DNA from: a virus
Reading direction: 5' to 3' (one strand)
IMG/VR virus record: IMGVR_UViG_3300044618_000289
Coordinates: 1-25,205 of that record
DNA length: 25,205 nt
Shown: in pieces, positions 15,162 to 22,548 of the stretch
How the letters are laid out: every line of letters starts with the position of its first letter
Numbering within the stretch: the first letter of the stretch is position 1
Position numbers and translations under genes: made by a program
Notes under the pieces: generated by a model
Told to the model about the DNA's origin: nothing
The model's input: the letters and a program-made list of their open reading frames with translations, nothing else
The model's database searches: none

Positions 15162-17212
15162 TATTTACCTCCCACTTCTTGAAGGTCTTTATCTTTTAAC
15201 AAAATGTCTTTTACTTGTTTAGCCAACTTATTGGCTTCTGCTGCCGACGCATTGGCTAAATTAACAGTTATATTTACTGTTTTGTTTCCCATGCTAGCCG
15301 AAGCGGTGCCAGAGGTATGTTGTAGATATTTACCGCTGGTATACGTAGTCCACGGATTAAAGTTTGTTCCACCTTTAGAAATATCGTACGCAATTCTAGC
15401 GTTTATAAATGGATCAAGCAGACTTTCTGGACCCGTATAACCTATTGATTTATACTTTTTTAAATAGGCTTCGTTACGTTTAACTCCCATATTAGGATTA
15501 CGTGGATCGTTGTTTTCCATATTAATTTGGAACAAACCATAAGACTTATCAAGACCTTGCATATTTTTTGCTCCAGGTCTTCCACCAGACTCAGCCTTTA
15601 CAACCCCATATGCCGTGTTTAAAGATGCTCCACTAAAACCAGCATTTTGTAAAGTTTGTAATAATTCTGGATCCATGCCAGCAGTCATTGCTGTGCCTGT
15701 TTGTGAAGTCTGTGCCGCATTAGCAGGTGTTCCAAACATATTTCTTAATGCTTGTCCACCAAGATAACCAAGACCAGATAAAAGACCTCCAGCAATTGCT
15801 CCAGGAACTGCTCCGACTCCACCAAAGAAGGCTCCACCAACTCCACCTGCAGCAGCACCAATACCAACGGTGCTTAAAAATCCTTGACCAGTCGCACCTG
15901 ATATAGCCCCACCAACAACAGGTATGCGTTTTGCAGCCATTGATAGTCCAGCGCTTCCAGCCGCTGCAGCACTGCCTCCAGCAATTGCAGAAGCACCAGC
16001 CTTAGCGGCTGCTCCTCCCAGCATAGTTCTAACACCTTTTGCTACTAATAAAGTACCCGCTGCCCCAGCAACTCCTCCAACAACTCCACTAATTGCGGAT
16101 CCAGCATTTGTATTTGAAAGTCCTTGAACAAATCCTTTTGTCTTAAAAAATCCATCTGGCAATTTTTCTAATTGTGCATTTAATGCAGCCGCTGCATTTG
16201 CTGCTGATTCAAAGCCAGCAATCATTGGCTCAGTACCACGTTCCATCAAAGAAGTCATTGAGGTAGCAAGTTTCATCGGTGCATTTTGTGGATTATCAGG
16301 ATTAAATGGTAACTTTCCTAAATCACCTATAGGTTTACCAGCGGCCATGCTTATAAGCATTGGTTCTAATATGGCCCGTTGTTCTGGAGAGAACATCTGC
16401 ATATCTCTAGAACCAAATCCTTCTCGTAAATTTATTGCCATACTTTCAGCGCTTGCTTTTACTCGACCACCCATAGTCATACGGCTGAAGAGTTGTTGAG
16501 CAATTGCTTCTGTAGAAAGAGGTTGTCCTGTATTTGGATCAGTTGTATTTATACCGTATTGATAAAGTTGTGCTCCCATTCTTCCAGTATGTAACCCACC
16601 GATAGCCTGAGCAGCAGTAGCATTCTGCATTCCAAAGTAACGACCAACACCGCCTACTTCACGCATCATTCTATTAAATGAAGATGTTCCTGGCATAAAG
16701 TTATAACCTTGAGAGAGCATCGACGCTGCGGCTACATCATCGCCAACTCCAGTTATGCCACCACCTAATGCACTAAAGGTGGCTGCAGCAACTCCTGCAC
16801 GGTTCATCATTCCACCAGTACGTAGTGAACTCTGATAGAAGCCAGTTGCACGAGATACGGTCATACCAAGATCTGGCATCGCACTGTAGGCTGCTCCTGC
16901 AAGACCTAATCCAAGTTGGACTCCAGCAACACCTGCAGCACCTGTCTTTGAATAGATCCAAGGCATTGCATTGGTGCTACTACCCGCAGGTGTACCACCT
17001 GCACCATTACTAAATTGAGCGTTACTACTTCCTAAACCTAATCCAGGACCCATGCCAACACTTGGCATCATTATGCGACTTACTGAATCTAGAGACTTTG
17101 TTGCAACTCCACCTATTCTTTTGAGAATAGATTCAAAGGCATTAAGTTTTTTTAGAGTCTGATCTAGACCAGCGTTTACATTGGAAATTTGCGATACGGG
17201 ATCTTTAGCCAT
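15161..17212 (-). CDS. Tape measure protein with C-terminal lysozyme-like (transglycosylase) domain
   Basis: A 683-residue protein that sets tail length. Helical and Gly/Ala-rich stretches dominate (for example ISGVVGGVAGAAGTLLVAKG and GIGAAAGGVGGAFFGGVGAV), which may insert in the membrane after ejection. Residues about 515-625 form a lysozyme-like SLT domain: AYGVVKAESGGRPGAKN (catalytic Glu about 541), then KSYGLFQINM, RNEAYLKKYKSIGYTG, DPFINARIAYDISKGG and FNPWTTY. This would cut peptidoglycan during DNA entry. For the usual 0.15 nm per residue the tail would be near 100 nm. The ATG overlaps the stop of the chaperone's frameshift extension by 8 bases. The stop shares one base with the next gene. 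Confidence 0.93.
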   Translation of the reverse strand: MAKDPVSQISNVNAGLDQTLKKLNAFESILKRIGGVATKSLDSVSRIMMPSVGMGPGLGLGSSNAQFSNGAGGTPAGSSTNAMPWIYSKTGAAGVAGVQLGLGLAGAAYSAMPDLGMTVSRATGFYQSSLRTGGMMNRAGVAAATFSALGGGITGVGDDVAAASMLSQGYNFMPGTSSFNRMMREVGGVGRYFGMQNATAAQAIGGLHTGRMGAQLYQYGINTTDPNTGQPLSTEAIAQQLFSRMTMGGRVKASAESMAINLREGFGSRDMQMFSPEQRAILEPMLISMAAGKPIGDLGKLPFNPDNPQNAPMKLATSMTSLMERGTEPMIAGFESAANAAAALNAQLEKLPDGFFKTKGFVQGLSNTNAGSAISGVVGGVAGAAGTLLVAKGVRTMLGGAAAKAGASAIAGGSAAAAGSAGLSMAAKRIPVVGGAISGATGQGFLSTVGIGAAAGGVGGAFFGGVGAVPGAIAGGLLSGLGYLGGQALRNMFGTPANAAQTSQTGTAMTAGMDPELLQTLQNAGFSGASLNTAYGVVKAESGGRPGAKNMQGLDKSYGLFQINMENNDPRNPNMGVKRNEAYLKKYKSIGYTGPESLLDPFINARIAYDISKGGTNFNPWTTYTSGKYLQHTSGTASASMGNKTVNITVNLANASAAEANKLAKQVKDILLKDKDLQEVGGK

Positions 17213-17381
17213 TACTCATCCTTTCGTATCGCACTCTTGCAACCTCTAGCCAGTTGCTTCTCTCTCTTTGAGATAAACCTTTTATCTCAGATAAAGACCA
17301 TCCATCGTTGTACTCAGATAACGCAGACCATTCAGAGAATAATCTGGCGTAACTAATTACATTAGAATTGAAATAAGGATC
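17205..17381 (-). CDS. Frameshift extension of the tail assembly chaperone (no start codon of its own)
   Basis: An open frame directly after the chaperone stop (17362), bounded upstream by TAG at 17384-17382 and ending at 17205, inside the first codons of the tape measure. It codes NSNVISYARLFSEWSALSEY..., then DGWSLSEIKGLSQRERSNWL and VARVRYERMSNG. The chain is protein-like and helical, resembling the T part of G/GT chaperones. There is no ATG, GTG or TTG near its beginning, so it must be reached by +1 (or -2) frameshifting from the 0 frame. The fusion would be 319 residues if the slip is at UUU-C. Confidence 0.75.
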   Translation of the reverse strand, partial: DPYFNSNVISYARLFSEWSALSEYNDGWSLSEIKGLSQRERSNWLEVARVRYERMSNG

Positions 17382-18165
17382 CTAAATTAATAGGAACCGT
17401 TACCTCACTTCCTGTATCGGGGTCTGTAACAACTATGTCTTCAAACTGTGGCCCAGGGGCTCGTTTGTTTATTTCTTCAATAATCGTTCTACGATCAACA
17501 ACGCTAAGCGCTTGCACTTGTGCTTTGCTGTATACAGGAGACTCTCCTATACGAACTAAAGTGTTTTCTAAAACAATAGTGCTTAGTTCTGCAGGAGTCT
17601 TATCTGCATTATTAATCATTTCTCTTTGAACAACTCCGTTGGGCAATTTTACTGTGTACTCAACGGCTTTACCTTTAACGGTAAACATTCGCTCATTTAT
17701 AGGATCTGCTAGGAACTTAGTTTTAATGTCAGTGTTAAGATCAATCTCAACAAACTTCTGTTCGCCATCTGAGAATATTGGAAGTTTTGCTGTAGTTCCA
17801 AAGGTGGCTTTAATGATGCCAAGCAAAATAGCATCTCTATCGCCAACTAAAAGTTCATCCAATAACTTATCACTAGATGGTTCATTGCCAATTTTAACGG
17901 TTCCTAATTGTAAGATAGTTAAAATTGCTTTACCTAAATTGTTAGTTTTAGAAATAATCTCTTCATCTTTACCTGTTAGTTCACGAACCTCTGCAGTTCT
18001 GATGACCTCCCCAGCGGCGTTTATATAGCCGCCAGGAAGTTCAACAGTTGTATCTGAAGGAGATACGATTTCAGGCATTCTTTCTTTTGGCGTTTCAGTT
18101 AACGCCTTGTTTAACATTTGATTTGCTAATGCGGGGTTAGCCGCTGCACTAATGGTGTTCGTCAT
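17362..18165 (-). CDS. Tail assembly chaperone (G-like product)
   Basis: A 267-residue protein between the tail tube and the tape measure, the standard place for G/GT assembly chaperones. It holds VRELTGKDEEIISKTNN and LLDELLVGDRDAILLGIIKA, motifs typical of chaperones of contractile-tail phages, and a C-terminal domain with YSKAQVQALSVVDRRTIIEE. It would coat the tape measure while the tube polymerises. A Shine-Dalgarno, AAAGGAT, precedes the ATG (18165). The C-terminal end is where the reading frame can shift into a downstream ORF. Confidence 0.85.
   Translation of the reverse strand: MTNTISAAANPALANQMLNKALTETPKERMPEIVSPSDTTVELPGGYINAAGEVIRTAEVRELTGKDEEIISKTNNLGKAILTILQLGTVKIGNEPSSDKLLDELLVGDRDAILLGIIKATFGTTAKLPIFSDGEQKFVEIDLNTDIKTKFLADPINERMFTVKGKAVEYTVKLPNGVVQREMINNADKTPAELSTIVLENTLVRIGESPVYSKAQVQALSVVDRRTIIEEINKRAPGPQFEDIVVTDPDTGSEVTVPINLGSLFQF
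17370..17376 (-). promoter_or_regulatory. Candidate +1 frameshift site (TTA TTT C)
   Basis: In the 0 frame the chaperone ends TCC TTA TTT CAA TTC TAA. Within the window allowed by the two stop codons, a tRNA-Phe on TTT can move forward one base to TTC with full pairing and then read AAT TCT AAT. UUU-C is the known +1 site type of influenza PA-X. The other codons in the window pair poorly after a +1 shift. This choice is inference; a -2 event is the alternative. Confidence 0.5.
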
Positions 18166-18182
18166 TGTTATCCTTTGTTAGA

Positions 18183-18797
18183 TTAAACGGTAAATGCTGG
18201 TGCGCTAGTTGCTAGAGATGATGCAAAGTTGATATTGAATCCCTCGTGTACCAAGGTCATCTGTTCAACAAGTAAAGCATTATCACCAGCGTTTAGGTCT
18301 GAGTATGCTACAGCGGTTGGCCATGCGTTATAAACTTCAAAACGCATTGCTATGTGATCAGTTGCTGATGGAGTGTTCTGAGGAGTTTCACCCGCTGATG
18401 GAATTGGATGAGACAGTACTTGAATCTCTAAGTTGCAACGGAAGTTCTGCTCTTTACCACGGGTAGTTCCTCCACCTTGTACTGTAGCAAACAGATTTCG
18501 CATCCACTCATAGTTTTGATTAGTTCCAAGAATTACACCACGTTGTAATGTAATCGGAGCAAAGGTTGTTTGCCCTGGAATCTGGTGAACAGTGGTGTTG
18601 TATCCACCTTCACGGTAAGGAATAGAGTCGGTTGTAACCGCCATTCCAGAGATTGATGTAAACCCAAAAGTAGTGGCTGCAGCCAAGTTTGTTGTTGCAG
18701 TACTTGCTGTTGGGATAGGTTTAAACGTAACTAAAAATCTAAAGTTACGTAATGGATCGGTAATTAAACTTGACCGATTATTAATGATTGTAGGCAT
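18183..18797 (-). CDS. Tail tube protein (gp19-like)
   Basis: A 204-residue tube subunit. It holds the family features: DPLRNFRFLVTFKPIP near the start, then GFTSISGMAVTTDSIPYREG, VHQIPGQTTFAPITLQRGV and NYEWMRNLFATVQGG, with a C-terminal part MRFEVYNAWPTAVAYSDLNA and the strand VEQMTLVHEGFNI. These are conserved in T4 gp19 and relatives. Hexamer rings of this protein stack inside the sheath. It sits between sheath and chaperone, the usual order. AGGAG lies eleven bases before the ATG. Confidence 0.95.
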   Translation of the reverse strand: MPTIINNRSSLITDPLRNFRFLVTFKPIPTASTATTNLAAATTFGFTSISGMAVTTDSIPYREGGYNTTVHQIPGQTTFAPITLQRGVILGTNQNYEWMRNLFATVQGGGTTRGKEQNFRCNLEIQVLSHPIPSAGETPQNTPSATDHIAMRFEVYNAWPTAVAYSDLNAGDNALLVEQMTLVHEGFNINFASSLATSAPAFTV

Positions 18798-18818
18798 TTA
18801 TTTATTATCTCCTTCGGA

Positions 18819-20330
18819 TTAGTTCAGCGTCTTTTGGCTGAGGTCGATGACGATGAACTCTGCTGGGTATTGAAGAGCAACACCAACTTGAATGTGAACT
18901 TCACCATTTGCAATATCTGCATCTGAGTTGTTCTCTGCATCGCATTTTACAAAGTAAGCCTGCGCTTGAGTTGCCCCACGCAGACCGCCTTGATTGCGAT
19001 ACTCACTTAAGAATGACCCAATATTAGTATTAATACGGGCCCACAATCTTTCGTCATTATTTTCAAATAATGCAAACTCTGTTAGGTTCTTTAGATTCTT
19101 ACGAATGTAAATTAAAGAACGTCTCATGTTTACATACTTGTTTGCAGTTCCATCTTGCTTTAATGTACGAGCACCCATTACAGAAAGACCAGCACCAGGA
19201 ATTTGTCGAATTGGATTTACTGGAGAAGTACTTGCATTCATAGCATCTAACTCTGAAGATGTAAATGTTTTTTCTACAGAGACGATTCCTAGTACTGGAG
19301 TTGAAATACCAGCAGGGGCTTTAAATACGCCACGGCTTGCATCTGTTGATAGGTAAAGACCAACTACTGCGCCAGTAGGCTCAATAAGACGAAGAGCACC
19401 ACTACTACGTCCTAGTGGATCAGCGATGTACACGTTTGGATAATAGACAGCAGCATTGCTTGTATCTGTAAGAGAACCAGCAAAAGAAACAGCATTTGCT
19501 GCTGTTAAATCTGGATCAGTTCCAATTACAACAAAGCCATTATTGTCTTCCGCCCAAGATGTTGCAGCATCAAATACTGCAACTGTTCCAGATGCTAATG
19601 CATTTGCAACAGGTAGGAATATTACTAGTGGACGGTCAAGAGAAGTAAATCTCTGAAACACTGAAGAACCACCAGCCTTGTAGTTGGTGTAATCAGTAGA
19701 TGCTGTAGCAGTTCCATTTGAACCACTTGTTAGTGGATAGGTTGCTAGAGTAATAGATGCACCAGCATAACCACCAGCAACAGATACTGAGATGTTTGGT
19801 GAAATAATGTTAATTACTGTTGGAGCATAATCACTTGATGCTGAATCATCAAAGACAATATTTTCATATCTTTCTAATAAAATATCATCGTTAATGTCAT
19901 TAGCAATGCCTGACTCTTTATATAGAGTTAAGGTATAAGTGCTTGCTACAGAACCCGCAGTTAATACAACACGAAGGTTGTTACCATCTGTTCCAGCGTT
20001 CTTTGAGGTAACAGTAGCAGCAGTTGCACCGCCACCATCTGTTAAGTTCCTAGAAGCAGCAACAGCGTTAGACGCAAGCAGACGTTGAACATATAGTTCA
20101 CGTCCACCATTAGCAAAGAATGAACCAACCTGGAAGGTGGCTGGATAGGTTGCGTTGTAACCTCCGAAGTACTTGGTAAATTCATACCAAGAATTAACAA
20201 GGGTTACTGTTTCTGGGCCTTGTGCAAAAGGTGCAACAACTGCGCCAGCAGCATTTGCAGTAACTCCACTTGGGAGTACTGGTGGTAGTAGGCGTTCACT
20301 TATGTAAACACCTGGACGGCTATAAGCCAT
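18819..20330 (-). CDS. Contractile tail sheath protein
   Basis: A 503-residue sheath protein. The N-terminus MAYSRPGVYISERLLPPVLP and the following VTLVNSWYEFTKYFGGY are family hallmarks, as are FANGGRELYVQRLLASN and the C-terminal block MRRSLIYIRKNLKNLTEFAL, ERLWARINTNIGSFLSEYRN, QGGLRGATQAQAYFVKCD and INGEVHIQVGVALQYPAEF-like text ending in IVIDLSQ. The central variable domain (about 95-300) is beta-rich and Ser/Thr/Ala-rich. It makes the phage a myovirus. A strong AGGAG precedes the ATG. Confidence 0.97.
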   Translation of the reverse strand: MAYSRPGVYISERLLPPVLPSGVTANAAGAVVAPFAQGPETVTLVNSWYEFTKYFGGYNATYPATFQVGSFFANGGRELYVQRLLASNAVAASRNLTDGGGATAATVTSKNAGTDGNNLRVVLTAGSVASTYTLTLYKESGIANDINDDILLERYENIVFDDSASSDYAPTVINIISPNISVSVAGGYAGASITLATYPLTSGSNGTATASTDYTNYKAGGSSVFQRFTSLDRPLVIFLPVANALASGTVAVFDAATSWAEDNNGFVVIGTDPDLTAANAVSFAGSLTDTSNAAVYYPNVYIADPLGRSSGALRLIEPTGAVVGLYLSTDASRGVFKAPAGISTPVLGIVSVEKTFTSSELDAMNASTSPVNPIRQIPGAGLSVMGARTLKQDGTANKYVNMRRSLIYIRKNLKNLTEFALFENNDERLWARINTNIGSFLSEYRNQGGLRGATQAQAYFVKCDAENNSDADIANGEVHIQVGVALQYPAEFIVIDLSQKTLN

Positions 20331-20361
20331 TTTTTCTCCTAACTAGTTTGGGGGAGGGACC

Positions 20362-21261
20362 TTATGGTGCCGATTGAGTGTACGAATCGATGGTAGTGAA
20401 CTGAGAGCGATCTATGATCTGACTTCCAGTTGTACCTGTGACGTTTATTTGCAACACTTTGTACAGATTATTGTATGTTTCAGGCGCAATCTCAGAAGAG
20501 ACACGAACTGTCATAGCATTTACAAATAGTCGTTTTCCTTGTTCAGTAATATCTCTCTTAGATATATCAAGAACGTCTAAACGACGAGTAGTTCCAAATA
20601 CAGTATTTGGCCCTGTGTTTAACACAGCAAACCGTAGTGGAACTTTTGTAAATAACAATTGAGATAAAATTTGACGATCATGACGTGGTTGACGAGAGTA
20701 TGAAGTAATTTGATAATCAATATTTACAGGAATTGGATAGTTAATTTCCCAGTTATGTTCATCATTATCCCAAGCAGTGTTTTCGCCAATGACTGTTGGG
20801 TTAGTTAAATACGCTGGCTTTACCTTGCCTCTCATAGCACGAGAGAAGTCTTCAGAAATATCGACCATATCAATAGTGATGTAAGGGTATGACTGAGCAC
20901 GAATTTCCTGGTCAGGTTGTCCAAACCAGACTCCTACTTTTCTAGTAGTACCTGGTGTAGCAGTGCCACCTGAAGCAACGCTTGCAATGTTTGCATTTGT
21001 TTTTGCATATTTAAATGTAGTAGGAGTTGGAATTAAAGTAATGTTGTAGGTGCCATTGAAGGCAGTTGCAGTACCAGCAATAGTAACTGTGTCTCCAACT
21101 TCAAAGCCATGTTCTGTAGATGTAGTTATTGTAACTACATTAGAACTAAGCGCTCTATTTGTAATAGTTTTTGCCGTAGCAGAAGAAGCCTTCTGATCTG
21201 TAACAGTCATCTCTTTTAACAAATCTCTTAATGCTTCATCTTCTTCTAAGAGAAAAGTCAT
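20362..21261 (-). CDS. Tail terminator candidate with inserted beta domain
   Basis: A 299-residue protein just upstream of the sheath, where the terminator (gp15 or gpU-type) is expected. The N-terminal helix MTFLLEEDEALRDLLKEMTV and a later VGVWFGQPDQEIRAQSYPYI, TIDMVDISEDFSRAMRGK and INYPIPVNIDYQITSYSRQP fit a terminator fold. Residues about 28-105 are a different beta module with STEHGFEVGDTVTIAGTATA, FNGTYNITLIPTPTTFKYA, a repeat type found in many phage fibres, placed between the helix and the strand. An assignment by position and fold hints only; a neck protein is the alternative. Confidence 0.65.
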   Translation of the reverse strand: MTFLLEEDEALRDLLKEMTVTDQKASSATAKTITNRALSSNVVTITTSTEHGFEVGDTVTIAGTATAFNGTYNITLIPTPTTFKYAKTNANIASVASGGTATPGTTRKVGVWFGQPDQEIRAQSYPYITIDMVDISEDFSRAMRGKVKPAYLTNPTVIGENTAWDNDEHNWEINYPIPVNIDYQITSYSRQPRHDRQILSQLLFTKVPLRFAVLNTGPNTVFGTTRRLDVLDISKRDITEQGKRLFVNAMTVRVSSEIAPETYNNLYKVLQINVTGTTGSQIIDRSQFTTIDSYTQSAP

Positions 21262-21578
21262 AGGTAACCATCCATATGCTGCATGGTGCGGGCTAACATA
21301 AACTTCTCAGCCTCTTGTTGACGATTGTTAAAGCGACGCATAGCAGCAGTTGGTTGAGTATCTGGAGTTCCGTACTCAAGATTTAAGATCTCTGTCTTGT
21401 GGGTTGGGTTGCCATGAATAGTAAAAGCGCCATCAGAGTGACGTACATGAAGGTTTCTTACAATTTTTTCAGGCCAACCTGATGCCCTAGCCTCTGATCG
21501 TAAATGAGCGCCCATGAACCGTGTAGTTTCTACACTGGCTTTATTTAAAGACTCTCTGGCTTTTTTTAGGTAGGTCAC
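21258..21578 (-). CDS. HK97-gp10-like neck/tail completion protein
   Basis: A 106-residue protein. An N-terminal helix (KKARESLNKASVETTRFMG) is followed by VRNLHVRHSDGAFTIHGNP and ILNLEYGTPDTQPTAAMRRF, which matches the family pattern of HK97-gp10-like proteins ('E.GT....a.P...R'). Family knowledge: these proteins act in the head-tail joint or tail completion. ATGA overlaps tie it to both neighbours. Confidence 0.7.
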   Translation of the reverse strand: MTYLKKARESLNKASVETTRFMGAHLRSEARASGWPEKIVRNLHVRHSDGAFTIHGNPTHKTEILNLEYGTPDTQPTAAMRRFNNRQQEAEKFMLARTMQHMDGYL

Positions 21579-21781
21579 TTCTTTTTCTTCGCTTTCGCTT
21601 TTGCTTTGGAAGCAACGTAGACAGCACCAGCAAGATAGGCTGCGGTTGTACCTGCAATTAGCGATGCGATAGCGGGACGCTTTTCTGTAGGGCGGAATCC
21701 AAACACACCCCGAATAAACTCTTCACGTTCGCCTTGATTATTAATCTCAGCGGCTTGTTCGTACCAAGGCTTGTAAGCCAT
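21575..21781 (-). CDS. Small single-span membrane protein, first gene of the tail block
   Basis: A 68-residue protein. The soluble N-terminal part MAYKPWYEQAAEINNQGERE with EFIRGVFGFRPTEK is followed by one hydrophobic segment (about 37-60: IASLIAGTTAAYLAGAVYVA) and a Lys-rich tail (KAKAKAKKKK). It could be in the virion or the host membrane. It is the first gene after a terminator and has a good Shine-Dalgarno (AAAGGGG) before the ATG, so it probably opens a transcript. Family not recognised. Confidence 0.75.
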   Translation of the reverse strand: MAYKPWYEQAAEINNQGEREEFIRGVFGFRPTEKRPAIASLIAGTTAAYLAGAVYVASKAKAKAKKKK

Positions 21782-21865
21782 AATAAATAACCCCTTTATC
21801 GCAACCTGTGGGAACAGTATTCAGGCACCGCAGCGGTGTTCTGATATAGCAATGATAAAGAAGAA
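21782..21865 (-). promoter_or_regulatory. Leader of the tail block
   Basis: About 84 bases between the terminator and the first tail gene. They contain a short palindrome CACCG-CAG-CGGTG (21826-21838) and the ribosome site AAAGGGG. A promoter is expected here because the upstream transcript ends, but I see no convincing sigma-70 type -35/-10 pair. Confidence 0.35.
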
Positions 21866-21883
21866 AGGCCCCTTTCGGGGCCT
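21866..21883 (-). terminator. Intrinsic terminator after the tiny-gene array
   Basis: On the minus strand: AGGCCCC-GAAA-GGGGCCT, a perfect seven-pair GC-rich stem with a GNRA loop, followed by TTCTTCTTT. It ends transcripts that come from the array of small basic genes. Confidence 0.88.
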
Positions 21884-21908
21884 AACTACTTATTTCTTTT
21901 TATCGATA

Positions 21909-22028
21909 TTAGACGATTTTCTTTTTCTTCTTCTTCTTTAGCGCCTTAAAATCTGCGCCAGTAATTTTATCAGCAGGCTTTGCAGCGTTAGCAATCTTCA
22001 TCTGCTTAGGGCTTAGTGACTTCTTCAT
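21909..22028 (-). CDS. 39-residue Lys-rich protein
   Basis: A short ORF starting at the ATG at 22028, with TAATG coupling to the previous stop. The protein MKKSLSPKQMKIANAAKPAD, followed by KITGADFKALKKKKKKKIV, matches a phrase ('MKIA..A.P.DKITG.DF..L' followed by lysines) that I associate with small proteins of aquatic phages. It is the last gene before the terminator. Its strong charge suggests nucleic-acid contact. Role unknown. Confidence 0.75.
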   Translation of the reverse strand: MKKSLSPKQMKIANAAKPADKITGADFKALKKKKKKKIV

Positions 22029-22093
22029 TACTTACCTTTCTGGCAAGTGGAACACTTGCACTTGCAGTTTTTCATGTCGCACTTAAGAGCCAT
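22028..22093 (-). CDS. 21-residue Cys-rich microprotein
   Basis: An ORF of 22 codons, TAATG-coupled on both sides. The product MALKCDMKNCKCKCSTCQKG(K) has five cysteines (residues 5, 10, 12, 14, 17). C-x-C-x-C-x2-C clustering is metallothionein-like and would fit zinc or other metal binding. It is very short, so the call rests on the exact junctions and on the Cys pattern shared with its neighbours. Confidence 0.5.
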   Translation of the reverse strand: MALKCDMKNCKCKCSTCQKGK

Positions 22094-22212
22094 TATTTTT
22101 TGTCCTTCTTCTTCTTATCTGTCTTCTTCTTAGCATACTTCTTATTAGCAGCGGCTAGAGTCTTCTCTCCATGCTTGTTCTTAGGCTGCATACAGCCACA
22201 GGTAGCGCACAT
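22093..22212 (-). CDS. 39-residue protein with MCATCGC start and Lys-rich tail
   Basis: An ORF between TAATG junctions. It starts MCATCGCMQPKNKHG and runs into KTLAAANKKYAKKKTDKKKK. The CATCGC cluster (three Cys in six residues) can bind metal or form a disulfide; the tail is highly basic. The same seven first residues start the neighbouring gene (22212-22301), so the two look like a tandem duplication with divergent tails. Function unknown. Confidence 0.65.
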   Translation of the reverse strand: MCATCGCMQPKNKHGEKTLAAANKKYAKKKTDKKKKDKK

Positions 22213-22301
22213 TATTTACCCTTTGGCTTTGGCTTGGCTTTTGGACCCTTACCGAATCCTGGCTGACCCTTTTTCTTACCACATCCACATGTTGCACACA
22301 T
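22212..22301 (-). CDS. 29-residue protein with MCATCGC start
   Basis: An ORF starting at the ATG at 22301, with a weak AGGAAA upstream. The product MCATCGCGKKKGQPGFGKGP and then KAKPKPKGK is Lys/Gly/Pro-rich. It shares its first seven residues with the next gene, and its TAA overlaps that gene's ATG. A short Cys cluster plus a basic tail is the only visible feature. Confidence 0.6.
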   Translation of the reverse strand: MCATCGCGKKKGQPGFGKGPKAKPKPKGK

Positions 22302-22310
22302 TGGCTTTTC

Positions 22311-22547
22311 CTATCTATGTCTTGCCGTTTTTTTGGCAATTGTTTTTGGTTGTTTTACAAACTGCTTTCCCTTGCTATTGCCTTCTGCTTTAGCACGGTT
22401 GGTAGCAGCCTTTTCTGAAGGAGTAAGAGTATCCCACGCTTTGTCTGGTAGGTAACGCTTTTTACCTTTAGATTCTTTGCCATCTGAAGTGCGCCATTTT
22501 TCATTGCCCCACTTCTTCAGGGATTGTTGTGATTTTGCAAGAGCCAT
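22311..22547 (-). CDS. Small basic phage protein (78 aa)
   Basis: I use the ATG at 22547, just after the previous stop. The product MALAKSQQSLKKWGNEKWRT goes on with SDGKESKGKKRYLPDKAWDT, LTPSEKAATNRAKAEGNSKG and a basic end (KKTARHR). The phrase KW-RT-SGK-RYLP-AW-L-P-EKAAT-R is a recurring phage domain of unknown function. It is Lys/Arg-rich without membrane segments. A longer frame exists upstream but overlaps the previous gene. Confidence 0.85.
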   Translation of the reverse strand: MALAKSQQSLKKWGNEKWRTSDGKESKGKKRYLPDKAWDTLTPSEKAATNRAKAEGNSKGKQFVKQPKTIAKKTARHR

Positions 22548-22548
22548 C

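Noticed and set aside
17362-17384. A classical -1 slippery heptamer for the chaperone
   Set aside because: The downstream ORF is in the +1/-2 frame, so a -1 shift would not reach it.
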